DNA of 64,000 nt from Symbiodinium kawagutii. Taxonomy: Eukaryota > Sar > Dinophyceae > Suessiales > Symbiodiniaceae. The stretch is from contig VSDK01008930.1 of NCBI GenBank assembly GCA_009767595.1, positions 1-64,000 of the forward strand, given 5' to 3'. Of the stretch, positions 1 to 15,300 are shown in pieces. The notes below the pieces were generated by a model. That model saw only the letters and a program-made list of their open reading frames with translations, ran no database searches and was not told the origin of the DNA. The position numbers and the translations under genes were made by a program. The stretch's first letter is position 1; the number at the start of each line of letters is the position of its first letter.

Positions 1-292
1 TCATCATCATATTCATCTTCATCTTCATCTTCATCATCATCATCATCGTCATCATCATCATCATCACCATCGTCAGCATCATCATCATCATCATCATCAT
101 CGTCATCATCATCATCATCATCATCATCGTCATCATCATCATCATCATCGTCATCGTCAGCATCATCATCATCATCATCATCATCGTCATCATCATCATC
201 ATCATCGTCATCGTCATCGTCATCATCATCATCATCATCTTCATCATCTTCATCTTCATCATCATCATCTTTATCTTCATCATCATCATCAG

Positions 293-362
<70 letters not shown>

Positions 363-373
363 GTCAGCATCAT
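1..373. repeat. TCA/TCG/TCT trinucleotide microsatellite
   Basis: An almost uninterrupted TCA array with scattered TCG, TCT and CAG variants fills the left edge of the window. It continues off the edge, so its full length is unknown. No start codon or splice context suggests it is translated. Confidence 0.95.
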
Positions 374-505
374 CAATGTTATCAATCAATATCAACCATG
401 TGTTCATGTTAGCTAGCTTTCGTTTGCCGCCCTCCAGGTCTCAAATTGCATGAAGTGGAAAACACCAAGTGGTAGCTCGAAATGATGGCCTTCGGCCCCC
501 CGCAG

Positions 506-3379
506 GAAATCCCGACAGAGATTGCTTCAGAGCATATGCTTCGAACCAGTCGCGAGAGGCAATCTGGGTCAGGGTGAAACTGCAAATCGCAGTCCTAAAC
601 TGTTGAAGGATGGTCATGTTTTGTGGGACAGTCATAGGACAGTATGATAGTATCAGAATGGCCGAACACCTTCTTGCCGTATCAATCACTGAAAATTCCT
701 TACAGGAACTTCTAGCATTGGCGCTGACAAGCACAGCGAGGGTCGCTCTCAGCAACTCTAGATCCCCAAATCCTGAGTAAGTACGAAACCACTACACCCT
801 TGAACCCCAAAGCCTAGTATAGCCGGGTTTTTGCAATTAGATCAAAGGTGTAAGACCATACATACCTTGACCCTGAACCTCCGAACTCTAGTTCGTCTGT
901 TGGCAAAGGCACGGTTGTTTGTGCAGATCATAAACTTTGACAAGCTTTCCACCTTTTGCTTTTGTTTGTCCATGAGAGCCTGGACTGAGTTGCCGTCTCG
1001 CAAAAGGGCAAAGATAATTTTCGTCATTTGCCATTGTATTGTGTAGCTCAAAACTGGTCTTTTTCCCCAACAGCTACCGGGATAGCTTGTGGGTCTCAGC
1101 ATGTCTCAGCACATTTAGCTTCTGGGGTCATCCGTGGCACCCTCTCGCCGGGTCGCCTTGTTCTGGATTCCAGAAACCTGGGCATCGGGAACCTCGCGAT
1201 TGATGTGGTCGCGGGGTTTGTGGGGCAGCTTCTATGTGGCTCGCTCTCTTCTGCGTTCCGGAATCTTGGGTGTCACCAACCCGGAACCTTGGGTTCTGGC
1301 AAGCTTGGTGCAGTTCCAGGGGTTGTGGGTCACTCTCTTCTATTGTCTTCTGGGTTCCGGCAATCTTGGTTTCAGCAAACTTTGGAAAAAAACGGTACAG
1401 GATGCATCTGACATGAAAACCAACCACACCTGCACATTTCACGGAGCCCCGCACATATCATGCCACGCGACCGTTTTTCCTGCCAGCGGCAGCCTTCGAA
1501 CATATATGATCACGTATGCACGTTTTTGCCTGTCTGCAATGTTGTCAAGGGGTGTGAAACAGCCCTTTCGCGATGAAAAATCATGCTGTAGCTCGTGCAT
1601 CAGTATGGAAAAATAGATGGGGGATTATGGGAGCGCCAGTGGATCTCACGTGGGCTTGTTTAAATAACATTGAGTGATTTGAGTGGTTGCAAGGTACAGG
1701 GTTGAAAGGGTTCCAGCGTTCCAAGTTTGGCATTGCATGGGTAGAAGTTTCCAGAGTTGGGGCTTGAAGGGTCAGCTCCAAGAGTTCCAGGTTCCAAGAT
1801 TTCAGTTCCAGGGTGTCAAGGATCGAGGTTGCTGTTCAGATTAGGGCAGGAGGATGCACCAGACCCCTTCCCAGAGATACCAACTTGCACTGCTGTTGGG
1901 AACATTGAAAAGGAGAGGAAAGTGCAGAGGGCATGAGAAGAAAATGTCCAGGAACATGGAAAAAGCGAGAACAATCTAGAAACATGAAAGCAAAGCAGCA
2001 AGGTTGAAAAGGAAACTGAAAGAAACCTTTATGTATGACTTGAGAAAATAATGGGAGACTTGAAAAAAGCACAATGGGATCTTTGGGGATGAGGAGAAAT
2101 TGACTGATTCTTTTTGGCATGAAACGCATGTGTATGTATGGAATGTATACAATGTATTACAATGTATGAAATATGTGCATGCAGGGTAATGCCATGAAAT
2201 GTTGTGTGATATGCGTCCATGTGTGTGTGTGTGCTCATGTGCAAATATATCTTTTTTTTAATAAAAATATATAATATATGCAAAATGCAAACATACATAT
2301 ATGGGTATATGTATATATATATACAGTATTCACGTTTGTGTAGGTGTGCCCGCATGTATGTAGATGTATATACTCGAATATAACTCAGTGGGACGGAGTG
2401 CAAGGGTTGTCTACGGGTGTACTGTTCATGCCCCATTATATACCTATGCAATCCTATGGCCTTCGTATATTCTGCATAAGCATGCAACTCATTGTGCACA
2501 ACTCTTTCAATTGTGAGTCATGGTGCGTCTACAATGGGAGCAGCTGGGCCAGGATCCCTACGCCTCATGTCAGAATGGACTTGATTGAGGCCTTCGCCGA
2601 GCTTCCAGATGCCTTGTTGATCCTGGTTGCTGTGGTAGGGGATCAGCCAACAGATCATAGATGATAATAGTATGTAACTGCTGCAGGACGTTAGGGCGTG
2701 ATTGTATTCCATTGATGGGAATTTGTTAACCAGCCATCATAGTCCAGGTGAACTTTGGTCCAGCTTTGTCATAGCTTTGTTCTATCAATGAACTATGCAC
2801 TGTTTCAAAAGCAATTCCAACCTGTGAAATCGTTGCAGGACTCTCCTACTAACACCTCAGAGCGGCACGTTCGAATCTCGCTTGCATCTCACGTGGAGGT
2901 GCAAAGAACTGAAGGGCGGTTCCTGTGGGACTTACAAATCTGAGAGTGGAGAGATGACTTACAAATCCAAGAATCCAATGTTCTTCGATTTCGTTGCACC
3001 CTTACACAGGATTTGGGCTGGATCATTCAATCCTGCCAAGAATGAATGCATCATACCCTGTACCTCCAACGAGTGCCAGCCTTCGTGAATTCTGCACCCA
3101 AATGCAGCAGATTCCAAGAGCGCAGGCAGTGCCAGTGACTGGTGAACGACGACCATCACGCGATCGAATTCCCACTCCTTTTTTCAAGGACATGCACTGG
3201 TGAGCTGCATTAGTCATTAGTCTCCACATCTATCACTTCAGCGTGCAAAAATTGCCTCATCAACACGCAATACCTATGGACTCCAAGAGTCATATGTTTC
3301 TCAGCGGTTCTGTCAGTTCCACCAGGAGCAGTTGCCTGTGGAAGAACGGTCCGCTGTGCAATTCAACGATGGTTATGAG
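506..3379 (+). CDS. Repeat module 1 (exons E1-A1-B1-C1-D1)
   Basis: Exons: E1 506-558 (EIPTEIASEHMLRTSRER, GC donor), A1 2553-2589 (IPTPHVRMDLIE, GC), B1 2839-2898 (contains RHVRISLASHVE, GT), C1 3126-3188 (contains RRPSRDRIPTPFFK, GA), D1 3326-3379 (contains SAVQFNDGYE, GC). The E1-A1 join rebuilds the RIPTPHV core across a phase-2 intron of about 2 kb, the longest inside any module. B1 is the longest B exon (20 codons). E1 is the first exon I can support; earlier exons may lie outside the window. Confidence 0.65.
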
Positions 3380-6300
3380 GCCATGGAGTGGGAGAGATCT
3401 GGAAAACCAACATGTTCAATTGTTTCAATGATATCAACAAACTTACAGAATTAATTATAGTTTCGTAATATTTCGCAATTACGTATTATACATCACACCA
3501 CTCTGACCACTCTCAAACATTTTCATATCATGCCTGTCTGTGGCGTGCTCGAGATATGCTCGTTCTGGTGGTTATACGTACACGAAGTTGTCCAGCACAG
3601 CCTGCCTGGCAGAATGCAGTGCTTGTTTCGAGCATTCTCAAATCGGCCAGGTGACTCATCATGCCTCCTTTGGTGGCCGTGAGGCTCCTGACTTGAGAAG
3701 CATTCCGTGTCGGATTGCCTTCGTATCTGAGTATCTAATTATTCTATATCTTCATTTTGCCCAGTACTCATCTCTTTATCCTGTTTTGGCTGGACTTAAC
3801 ATGCAACTGCGAAATTCACCAACAAATCAGTTTGATATCACCCGTTGGACATGAAAGTTCCGGACTCTTTCTTCGGTTTCCCATGGACATGTTAGACTGC
3901 AAAATCACAGTTCTGAATTCAGATGCGATGAAGACATCAGGAAATCGAGACCGAAGTTCCTGCAACCAGCGAAATGCGCAGAAGTCGCGACAGGACATCC
4001 AGTGGACCCCACGCATAGACCCAAGCCGCTGGGACATGCGATACGGGAGCCTCCGATTCTTCCGCGTCTCCTTGCCAGGATTGCGACACCTCACGTGCGA
4101 ATGGACTTCATGGAGGACAGAACTCAAGAACGAACAGCAAGGCAAAGACTCCACCAAAACATATCAAAACTGTGCCGTGGAGCATACTGGTGATTTCAGT
4201 CTAGATGGATTCTAAATGAGACAATTGGCAAAATTGCACTGCACTTACTTTCTCCCCTAATTCTTGATGACGACATATCTTGACAATCCTTGACATCAGT
4301 TCCAGGTGTGCAGGCTCTTGGTATGACCGATTGAATCTGGTGTAGGTGTGAAGTGTGAAGTTAATGCTGCTATTGCACATGGCTGCTTTTGCACACGACA
4401 TCCAGGAACCGGCAGAAGCTCCTAAACAAGTTCGCATTTCCAATGATGCAACAATAGAGGTGCCTGGCAGCTTCAGCTCAGGTTTCGCATTTTTCCATTG
4501 TGTTTTGGAAAATGCTATGGAGAAAGCTTACCAATGCTAAGCAAACATGTTTACTATGGAGCGGCTGAACACTGGTAGAGTGCCTTGAAAGGGTCGCTCC
4601 CTCGCTGAAGGTGTTGCTCCTTAGTTAGTTGCCAGGTAGTTCAGGCCAAGGGTGAACGCCGGCCCTCAAGGGATCGGATCCCCACGCCGTTCGTGAAGGA
4701 GACAGGGCTGAGTGCAGCTGAGTTACAAACATTTGAGCAGTGCAAGTGTTGCAACCATCACAGGGCTGGCTTCGAAGTGCTTGGGTGAATCCCTTCAAGT
4801 GTACTTCTTTCTGTTACTAGGGTGGTTGCGACTCTGGACACTTTGTATCAGTGCTTTTGCACGTGCATTGGCATTTGCGAAAAGTTTTTGCACTGCGTTG
4901 AAGGAAGATTTGCCTTTGTCCGACGATGGGCGTGGAGTTCAGTTCAATGACACAGTGACCACAGAGGCCCTGAGACTCTGCGATAAGATCCTGGATCCAG
5001 TGACACGTGCAGATATGTTCAAAAGGGATTAAAAGGGCAAAATGCGTCTAGTGCACATCAGTCGATAGCAGTACGAAATGATTATCATTGGCTAAAGTGC
5101 TGTGCTGCGTGCTTCTCTTGATTCTGTTGTAACGAATACCTACTGTATGATGAGTAAGCTGACTTGCAGGTGCTACCCGCATCAGTCAAGTACCCAGCAG
5201 GGCCATTCTGGGGTTTAAGGAGCACAGTTTAGGATGTTCAAGATCGAAATTCAAGACCTTGATAGACCTTGTTACAGCCAGCTTGGAATGCTTTGAGAAG
5301 GGCTCTGCAGCATTGGAGAAAGAGTGAAATTGAAAAAACAAATGTAGATAGCCAAAGCAGTACTGAGCCCAGCTCCCCATGATCGATGACCTAAAGGATG
5401 CAAAAGTTACCTCAGTGTGAGTCAGTGTGTTCTGTCTTGTTCGGAAGTCTTGACATGTCCAAGGAAGATATCACAGAACCACTTCGGTCCAGCCGCGAGA
5501 GGAGCATTTGTGATGTAAAACAAAGACCTGATCAAACCACCCCCGCTCAAGTCTTTTGCTATGCAACTTGCCCTTGAGCTTCGGATTGCTTCCAGTTGCT
5601 TCGTGAATGAATTGGCAGGATAGCAACTCCACATGTGAGCATGGAGATGATTGAGGCTTTCAGCGCTGTGTTCGTTTTTGTTTCAACTTTCGACAGTGGG
5701 TTGGTGGATGGTGTTGTCGTTCTCGGAGTCCGCAGTGCCCAGGAAGCCTTCAGTGCCTCTGCCAAGAAAGTCCGCATTTTCCCCGCTGCTGACGTAGAGG
5801 TGCGTCGCTGGTACATCCTGATGCACTTTGTGGCGGTTCAATCTCTGGCTACCTCCATCATCCTCCAACTAAGATTGGTTTTACACATCTTCCAACTGGG
5901 AGAAAAATGGAGAAAACTGTGTAGAAACCATGAGAAAACAGTGTGTGAGAATCTGTGAAAGAACGCTCTCGACTTTTCACGCTCACTGGCTCTGGTGTGC
6001 AGTCACTTCGATAGATGCTCGGCCAGGCAATTCAAGCTTCTGGTGGGCGCCGCCCAAGTCGAGAACGGATCCCAACCCCTTTTGTCAAGGACGGAAGAAG
6101 TAGGATCCCACATTCCTGCCTTTGCAACATACGTGATAGAAGGCAGGAATCAGCTTTGAGTGTTTTGCCATCTTGATCTTGTAGGCGGACGCGATGAATG
6201 AGCCCGAGGACGTTTTGTTCTGAGTACAGTCCAACAATCCATTGTACGTGTCTGAAGATTCTGCCATTCTCAGTCCAACATGGGGGTTCTTGATTGACCT

Positions 6301-9300
6301 ACCGCCTGCACAAGAGAACACACATCTGCTCTTCGATTCCATCCCCAGCAGTGAGCCTTCGCTGTGATTTCATCGCACGTTAGTTCCGGTGTCTTGCGTT
6401 CAAGGTCCGGTTCTGGATCAGTCTTCCGGCCATGGGTTTGTCTTTAGTCTTGGGGTCAGGTTGAGGGTTCCCAAGTCAGCAGTCGGCACGTCACAATCTC
6501 CGAGGGAGTCCTTTTTGTGTAAAGAGGTCAACTGTTTCTTCAGCTTTTGCGGGTTCCGGAAGAGTCCAGCTGCGTACTTTTGTTGTTGGATTGCAAACTT
6601 ACTCCTTAAGCTCCAGTTGATGTAAATCAACTGGATGAGATTGAAATTGTTGTACTCTGGAGCCTTGGTGGGGATACCGCCTCGATCCACGCATTTCTGC
6701 AGGAAAGACCTGAAAGACCGGAAAGACCCCACACATCTTTTGGTGGAACAGAGGAGGGAACCTCAGCTGCTCTGAATCTGACTTTCTGTGTCGTTCAGCA
6801 TGGTCTGTTTGGATCTGTTTGGGGCATTGCCTCAAAAAAATTGTGGACAGAGAGATGCAAAACAATGAAACGCTTGTCCTGATTGTCCCTGAGATGGTTT
6901 TAATGATTCAGTGTTTGAAAGCTTTAGCTTCATGCGACTCCACGCTTGCATTGGCGGTGAGAGGAGTACGAAGTAGAAACGACGGACCCTACAAGTCAAA
7001 GGCGACCAAGTCGGGACAGGCCAGGGGAGTTTCAGGACATTTTCAAACGTTTGAGCAGCTACACGCACAGACAAACCGACAGACAAGACAACAGACAGAC
7101 CCGCAGACACGTGGATAGGTCTGAAAGAATATGATTTAAAAGTTAGGTGTATTTAGGTGCATGTACAGTGCAAGCACCCACACATACAAGTATTTGTATA
7201 TCTGTATGTATATATATATATATATATGTATGTATATATTTTTTAAATACACACACACACATATATATATATGTGTGTATTTGACACATATATCATATAT
7301 CATACATATATATATATATTTGCATACATGCATGGGGATAGTGATAGGTGCATCGAGAGCTAGCTTTTTAGAAAAGTAATGAAACAGCCAGCGCATCACA
7401 ACACCAGACTGCTAGCGGCAGATAGCTGAATATAGACAGGCGCATGAATGGACATGAATAACAGACAACGTCCAACTAGTAAACATGAAATCCATAGGTT
7501 GGATATGCTGATGCGACCATGAGGTGGACAGATGATAAGATATGATAAGAATTGATAAAATCAGATAGGCAGAGAGTGACAAATAACGAAACGAGGAAGA
7601 CTACTCTTTGACACCAAGGAGCCTCAAGCAGTAGCTAAGTCTATTCTTAAGCACCTTGCCATCACATGGGTGCAGGCCATGTAGGCTCGATTCCCCCGAG
7701 ATCCCCTCCCTTTGGTTGATCTTCGATACCGGCAATCCGAGGAGACCATGGTCATCATTTGTCCTCATACATCATCCAACACGTTCATATCCAACATCAT
7801 CAACATCACCATCAAGATCCTTCTGATATCATCTGGTCAACAACATCATCAACATCGCAAACATCATTACAGTACCATTGTGACGGTCATCCATCACCTT
7901 CCATTGTCGCACTTGTCATTCACCATCATTTACCATACCCTGCAGACACAATTTCTCAAAGACCTTTCGCAAGATGCATTGTTCCCACAGCTCATCATTT
8001 CCAGATGCTTGTTAATGTAGAGAGTCTGTCTATCTACAACATAGCATATGTATACTGCATACACATACTATTTGTCCACCAATTGGTAGCTTGACCGCCA
8101 ATAAAACAAGACTCCAGATTCAATCACTTTACCAGAGTAGCTCCAGCCGCTGTGGCTTGTTGGCTTCGTGGCCGCAACTTTCGTACCGCAACCCTAATCC
8201 ACTCCGATTTTCTAATCCTAAATGTGAACAAAGCGCTTTCACTCTGACTCTGCGGATGTGCAGGATTCCAACGCCTTTTGTCAATTCAGAGCTGCTACAG
8301 GCCGGGAGATGGAAAGAGGAAACAAGCAAAGCATAGCAAAGAGCAAAGGAAGTCTAGACACTGATGCAGTCCTTTCTCGCACGAGCCCAGGAATCCTCGA
8401 AGGGTTCTGCCAAATGCGTTCGCGTTATCCCTTCTGCTGATGTGGAGGCAAGGTCAAATTCTTGGGTGTTCACAAATGTTTGCAGCACACGTTTTCTGAG
8501 GCAATTCCAGTTTCGGGCGATCCTCGTCCCTGTCGAGATCGAATAGCCACACCGTTTGTAAAGGACAGAATGTTTAGACACAATATTTGGGCCTGTTCTG
8601 TTCTTTTTTGTCTTGCACCCCGCACGAACGATGATAATACACTACTACTTCAACAAATGTGATGTATCACTTCAGATTGCTCACGTTTGCAGCAAAGCCA
8701 CAGGAGGACTTGTACGACGAGGGCCGGGCAGTGCATTTTGACGATGCTGTAAGCACGGAGGCCGGGTTGGTTTCACTGAAAGTCAATGCCGCGGTTTTGT
8801 GCGCAAATGGCCGGCAGAGGTGACAGGTTTTTTTCTTGTGCCGTAGATCCACATTTGGCGCGTAAAGATGCAAAACCCGATGCAAAATGCAAAAATTCAA
8901 GGGAGATGAGGAAGCAATATGGGGCTGTGATGCAAAGTGATGCGGTGTGTTTTGGAATGAACGGACCAACTCGCATTTGGTTTTGCTTAGGATGTGCCTA
9001 CCAACGGAGAAAGAAGACCCTCGCGCTGTCGTCGGGCAACTCCATTTTTCGGCGGAATTGAGGCGGCCAAGGGCATCCAGTGGAATCCAGGGACTTGCAA
9101 CCACAGAAGAGTTGATTTCGAATTTGTAAACATTTTCATATTTTTCATGTTGATCTTTGATGATCTTTGCATTACCACGTTCAGCCCTTGGTGAGTGTAG
9201 AGATTGCACCTGGGAACTTTTTTTGTAGCTGTTCTTTCTGTGGTCACTCTGTTGCCCTCTGCCTTGAGCCAGATCGACGGGTTGGATTCTGGAGACTCTG

Positions 9301-12300
9301 AGGAGAAGTTCTTTGAATTGTTTGAGAGTTGTTCAAATGTTTTCAAGTAATTTGGCACAGTTGGCTCATTTGAAGCAGGTTTGAGCTCCAAGACATAGAT
9401 GCAATGGTACTTGCTCAGATGCATTCACTGGATTGGCTGCAATTCCTGGCAACTTACGAGAAACACGGGTTTCTTGACAGTTTGCAAATGCGTCTTAAGC
9501 CCAGCAAGACGTAGGGCGAGTGTGTGCTTTGACGGTCCTTGATGCCTCGTGTGTTAGGACAGCAGCAAGTGGGGCTTATCATTGGACTTTGAACCGAGGA
9601 CGGATGTCGCCGGGTCTTGTCTCACAACTTGGCACAGAAATTTCAAAAGCCATTGAAAGCCCCTCACTTGCAAAACAAGTCCACGCAGTCTGCACTTCAT
9701 GAACAAGCTTCCCCAACAACTTTGACAGCCTGAAGCCATTGAGAGTGGTCAGGGATACTTTTGTGGATATTCAACACACACACACATGAAAGACCGTGAA
9801 GTTTTGTGACTGTGGAGTTTTGTGACTGGCATGGGCCATGGGTGTCATTGCAGGACTGTGGGATTCCAGCAACACTCTGACGCTGACGTTGTGGTCATAA
9901 CCCCTGTGGGCGAGATGCGACCCGTGAAGAGGCCGTCGCTGCAGATTTCCAATTTTCAACATGAAAAAATGCATGCTGCATCATGCTGCATGCTTTACAT
10001 TGGATACTGTACAAATCTGTACAATACACGACAATGTTAGAGGCAACCCCTAGATGTTGCAAAGACGACCTCAAAGAGGCTATTCTTTTCTTGATTGTGA
10101 ACCACCTGTGCTTTTTCTCCTCAGACTCACTGACCCAGGCGTGGTGCTTCGGCTTCTCGCGAGGCGAGATGCAAAAGTAGGAACCAGTACAAGCAAGGAT
10201 TTTGAATGGAGACGGATTTGACTTTGAACGTGCTTGCTCGGTGCTTCATGATGCTTCTATGTGGCTATGGGTCAATATTAACCATCAATACTAAGCAACA
10301 AGTTCATGGGGAAAACAATGGTTAATGGTGGGAACCAGGGGTACAGTGTTTTGACCCACAGCCATATAGATCATCATTTTGTGAAATGCAAAGCCCTGTG
10401 CAAATCGCAAAGTGGCCCGAGCTCAGCTTGTTATTGGCGCTTTCCAGGCTAAATCTGGTAGCGTCTTGACCTCAGGTCTTGATACCGACTTGCTATGACT
10501 TGCACATTGGTATCACATTGGTGAAAAGCTATGGTTGCAATATGTTGCAAAGATGTTGATTCATGTTCATTCTGGTTTTTGATGTTTTCTCTACTGCAGC
10601 CTTGATATTTGTTGTTCGGAAGCTTCACACGATAGAATTATACAGACGGGTTATGACGGGCTCCCGAAGGGTGTGTCAAGGATGGTGACCACATTGTGGG
10701 TTCCTTGTTCAAATCAAGATAGAGCATATAAAGGTTCTACTATGGACTTCGACTAGGCTGCACTGAAGAGTGCGGCACTGTTCACGCAAATAGATGTCCA
10801 CGCCATAAGGCTCGTGACAGAAGCTCGCTGGATGCTTAGCTTTGGAAACTTTCTCCCTGTCAGTGTGGCTGTAGGAGCAATCAGAAAGTGCCATTTGTGA
10901 CAAGGTCTGGGTCGTCTGGCGATGACCAGAAGAGGAGTGTTGGAGGGATGCTAAGACACGAATAGTATGAATGGTCCAGGTGGATATTAAGACATTGATC
11001 TCAGGCTCTCATTCTTTGCACTTTTTGAGGCATAGTTGTGAACTTGGAGACTGGATGTGTGGGTAAACTTGGCGAGCAGCAGATGCAAACATCTTCACTC
11101 AACACTTTATTGGGATTTGTTAGGAAAGTCCTTCCCCATGTTGACCAATGCTGTCAAACACTTGATTTGCAAGAGGGATCAAAGCCCAAAAGGGAACGCA
11201 CTCACGTCGTTGAAAGCAACATAAGCTACCAACTTTATCTTCTAAGATGCAGACATATGCAGACTCTGTGTCAGGACAGTGAATTTCCAGGCCCCAGTGG
11301 AGTACAGCGTATCGGCTCAGGACTGCGGTTCCCACTGGTGCTGATGTGTTTTCCAATGAACTTCAGGTTTGACAGGCTGCGAGGCTGCCAAATCAAAATG
11401 CTCACATGATCTTACATGTCATTCACGTAGATTCCTAGATTCACAAATACACAGGTTACAGAGTGGCAAGATGTGGCAAGGTTTTGTATGTTTTCCGGTG
11501 GGTTTCTACAATTACAGCCATGAACTTAGCTTTTTAGCTTTTTTGAGATATGATTGATTTACCATATAGCCACTAAAAGTTAGACTTTTAGCAAGGAATC
11601 TAACAGCCACCAAGACTAATTGTTTGTTTTGCCATGTGTTTCTTCCCCAGGACGCCTCACGAGGAGCAAGCCTTCACTGGCATGTTTTGCCGAGCCATCT
11701 TTGAAGCTAGAAAAAAATGCCAAGCTGTGAAGATTCATGGAACAATTCTGGGAAAAGTAGGTCAAGCATGTCAAAAAAGATTGAATGTGAAACACCAGAG
11801 ATCGCCCGCGACTGCCTCTTGAGTGTGCCATGTGTTTTTGGATCTGTGAATTTGTTGATGTAGAATGTCGTCAGGTTGCGAACAGGCGCCATGCCCAGTG
11901 CTGTGATAAAGCGGTAACGACGGGAGACCCCTGAGACATGAATCGACCATAATCGACCACCAAGTGGCAACTCTTTTCTCAGGTTCGCTCATCACGCAAC
12001 CGAGTGGCAACTCCTTTTGTGGCCCTTCCGGAGGTGAGAAGAGATTTTTCACCGTTTCTGCATGGTTAAAACATGTTGAATTGGACATGACATCATGACA
12101 TGTTTAGTCCAGTTTATGTGGCCATTGCTGGAGTCAAGTCACTAAGTCAACAGTACAGCTTTTTTGGAAGATGTTCAAGCTGGTTCAGTCCGTTCAATTT
12201 ACAGCTTTGTTCAACCGCCTGCGTTTGCGTATGCACATACACTTGTTTAGAGCGGTGCACGCTGCAGCTTGTCTCTTCCAGGACCGTCCCGAGCTGCATG

Positions 12301-15300
12301 TTGTCATCACAACAGAGTCACAGGTCGAGGACTGCAACTCACCACAGTAGGCCTCAAAGCACAGCTGTGCCAGGCTATGCCACAGCGTAGAAAGCACAGA
12401 GCTATGCACAGAGCTATGTACAGCTTATTCCTTCCCCAAAAGTATGAAGTTGATCCTTGCCCAGGAGGTGGAAGCAGCCTCGGGGAAGCTGCGATCGACC
12501 CGAGATAGGCGGAAAGATCCAAGATGATATAACGATCTAGTACCATCCCTTACCAGTACATCAATCTATGTGCGAATAGGCACTCAATGGCAATCGTCAA
12601 ATATTCGACCTGCAAGAATTCATTGAACAGTCGTGAAATTTCGTGAATAATTATTGTGAAGTAAGTATGGTTTGAAGGGTTTTTGAAGTACGTTTGGTTC
12701 CAAACAACCTGGCACTGTTCAAGCGTGGATTGCTGGGAAATGCAGGGTTCAACACATGGCCAGGATTGCAACGCCACATGTGAGCTCAGAGTTGCTTCAG
12801 GAGCTGGACTTAGCTGGACATGTTTGGACAGTATTTGGACAGAGATTTGATGTGTTTTGGCGATTTTTGTCGTATTTTGTCGTATTTGTTTGTTTATGTT
12901 GGTCAGTGGGTGCTTCGACAGGAAGCATTCGCGGATTCCTCCAAGAAAGTTCACATTTATCCCGCTGCAGAAGTTGAGGCTCCGAATTCTTATGATTGGC
13001 ATGGAATTCCTTGCCGTTTCATAAACAAGTCACCGGTTGCAGAGGCAATTCCTCTAAAAGGGGAAGCAAGAACCATCCGAGACCGCATTGCCACACCCTT
13101 CCACGAGGACCATGGCAGCTTTTGTTTGACAGTGATGTCGCAGCAACGCTAAGTATGTGTGCATCGACTTCCCCTTTGAGACTGTCATCCCGTTCAGAAA
13201 TTGTATTCCCAGCAGTCATGTACAGGCGATGTTTATTGGTTTTCCTGGGTAATTGAGCCCAAGTAGTTCATCGCGCTGTGTGCCCTTCTGCAGGGCGATG
13301 AATTTGAAGATGGTGATCGAAGTGTGCAGTTTACCGAAGAGGCTGGTCAGTCATGCTCAGTCAAGGTACAAACTTTGTTGCTACTGAGTACTGCCGTTCT
13401 GAAACCAGTTGGATGCAGCCATTGCAAGATATGCTCGCATGAATCGAATGTTCTCCTATTGCGGCAAACTCTCCTCGAAAGGCTCATGCAGGTGGTCGTG
13501 TCCAACAGGTGCTTACCTTTGGCAAGGAGCAGGCGAAGGGGACTTGCTGACAGAATGGGCAGGAATAGACTCAGACCGAGGTTGCATGTTCAATTCCCAA
13601 CAAGAGACAAACTGACTGAACGCCCAAAGGCTTGACTGTTGGAATCTGTTGCACCTCACATCGAAACTAAAACTGATTCTGCTATATTCTGCCAGCATCC
13701 CGGCATCAGGCCATGTTTCTGGAAGTTGAAGCCGAGCATTTGCGCTCGAGCCGATACAGGATCAGCGTGGGAGGGGCCAAAGTTATGGGCAGTCCAAGGT
13801 TAAGCCTTTTGTTTTTCGTTTGATTTGAGAAGCTTTATTCAAATTACAAATCTATCCAGATGTGTCAACTTGATTTCCTATGTATCAGATGTTTTTAGTC
13901 ATCGATTCGTATCTCTTGAAACTCGACAGGATTCCAACGCCTCACGTGAGCTCCGAGTTGATCCAGGCGACGCCGTTGAAAGCCGAAGTGCCTCGCCATG
14001 CCTCGCCATGCCTCGCCCGCCATGCCCGGCCATGCCTCGCCGCAGGAAGCCTTTCCTGACACGGCGAAGAGAGTTCACATTTTCCCGGCTGCTGACGTGG
14101 AGGCAGAGTCATGTATGGCTCATGTGTCATGGCATGTCATGGCTATCCATGACCAAATCAATGCGAATTATGCAGAAAAGTTTACAAAGTTGGCTTAGAG
14201 ATGCAGGGACTTCCTGCTTTTCTCTTAAAGCCTGGCTCTCCTAGCATGTCCAAGTATGTCCAAGTCTAGACAATTGGCAGGCGATTCCGGTGTCCGGCAA
14301 AGCCAGAACAACGCGGGATCGCATTGCTACGCCTTTCGTGAAGGAGAACTCAGCATGCAGATGTCATGCGATGCACCAGTGATTGAATAATTTGCACGTG
14401 TCAGCAGTGGTGCTGATGCTCAAACTCACTGCTACCTACTGCCAGTTTCTGCTCCTCTCAGCGCCCCTGCTGCTGCTGGCGCCCACTGGTGCTGTTGCTT
14501 TGGGGCGGAATTGGCAGTGTAATGGTAACTTACAGTGCTGTGTTACCGTAAACAATGGGATCAATTATGGGACAATGTTTCCAGTGTGTTCCAAACAAGC
14601 TGCGGCGTGCGTGCATCTCGTTGGCCTGCGGGAAGCTTCACAGAAGCGTTTGCAGGAGAATTGCTTGGATGATCGCCCAGTTGTATTCGACGATGCGAGC
14701 ACAGAGGCATCAACTTATTGCACAAACAAAAAGCCAAAGAGATCTCAGAAGAGCGATAGTCCGATAGTCAGTCCGAAATGGTAAAGTGAAAAAGTACAGT
14801 AGATAGTCTAGATATGTGAAGATGGTGAAGATGGTGAGGATGGTGAACAGCGATCTTCCAAAGAGATTCCGATCAGATACATTCTGCGACCGATCTGAGA
14901 ATTCTCCATTTTGCTGATCACTTCTGACTCCGCAGATTCTAAGCACTTCGCTGCAGGCGGTTTCCTCCAAAGGTCGAAGTGCTGCACCCTCTTTTGGTGG
15001 CAGTGAGGTGTGTGGTTGTGCCATGTTGTGCCATGTGACAGCAAGAGAGTGCAACAGATGTTTGATATTTGGATCGTCTTGGGATCCCAGCATGGTGTCA
15101 GGATGAAAAAGGGGGTTCCATCTCAACTTTGTGAGTCCATGGCTGGTATAAAGTTTTTGATTCACGCTGCCGTCAGAAGGTTTGAGTGGTTCATTTGCCA
15201 TGACTCACAGGAGTTTGAAATCGAAGCTTCCAAAGAGAATCTTCGGGCAAGCCGCGACAGGCGCGCGGATACCACATAGATGTATCATATGTCATATGTC

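Larger units (their letters stand above)
6353..8263. other. Inter-module stretch with microsatellite; missing or unrecognised exon E4
   Basis: No E-type exon ending in SRDR/AG could be placed before A4, although 6950-6990 contains a VRSRND-like reading without a usable donor. At 7150-7330 there is a (TA)n/(CA)n microsatellite. The remainder is unremarkable intron-like DNA. Confidence 0.4.

Noticed and set aside
8667-9209. 180-codon minus-strand frame
   Set aside because: It is antisense to module exons D4 and C5, which fit the repeat family and phase.
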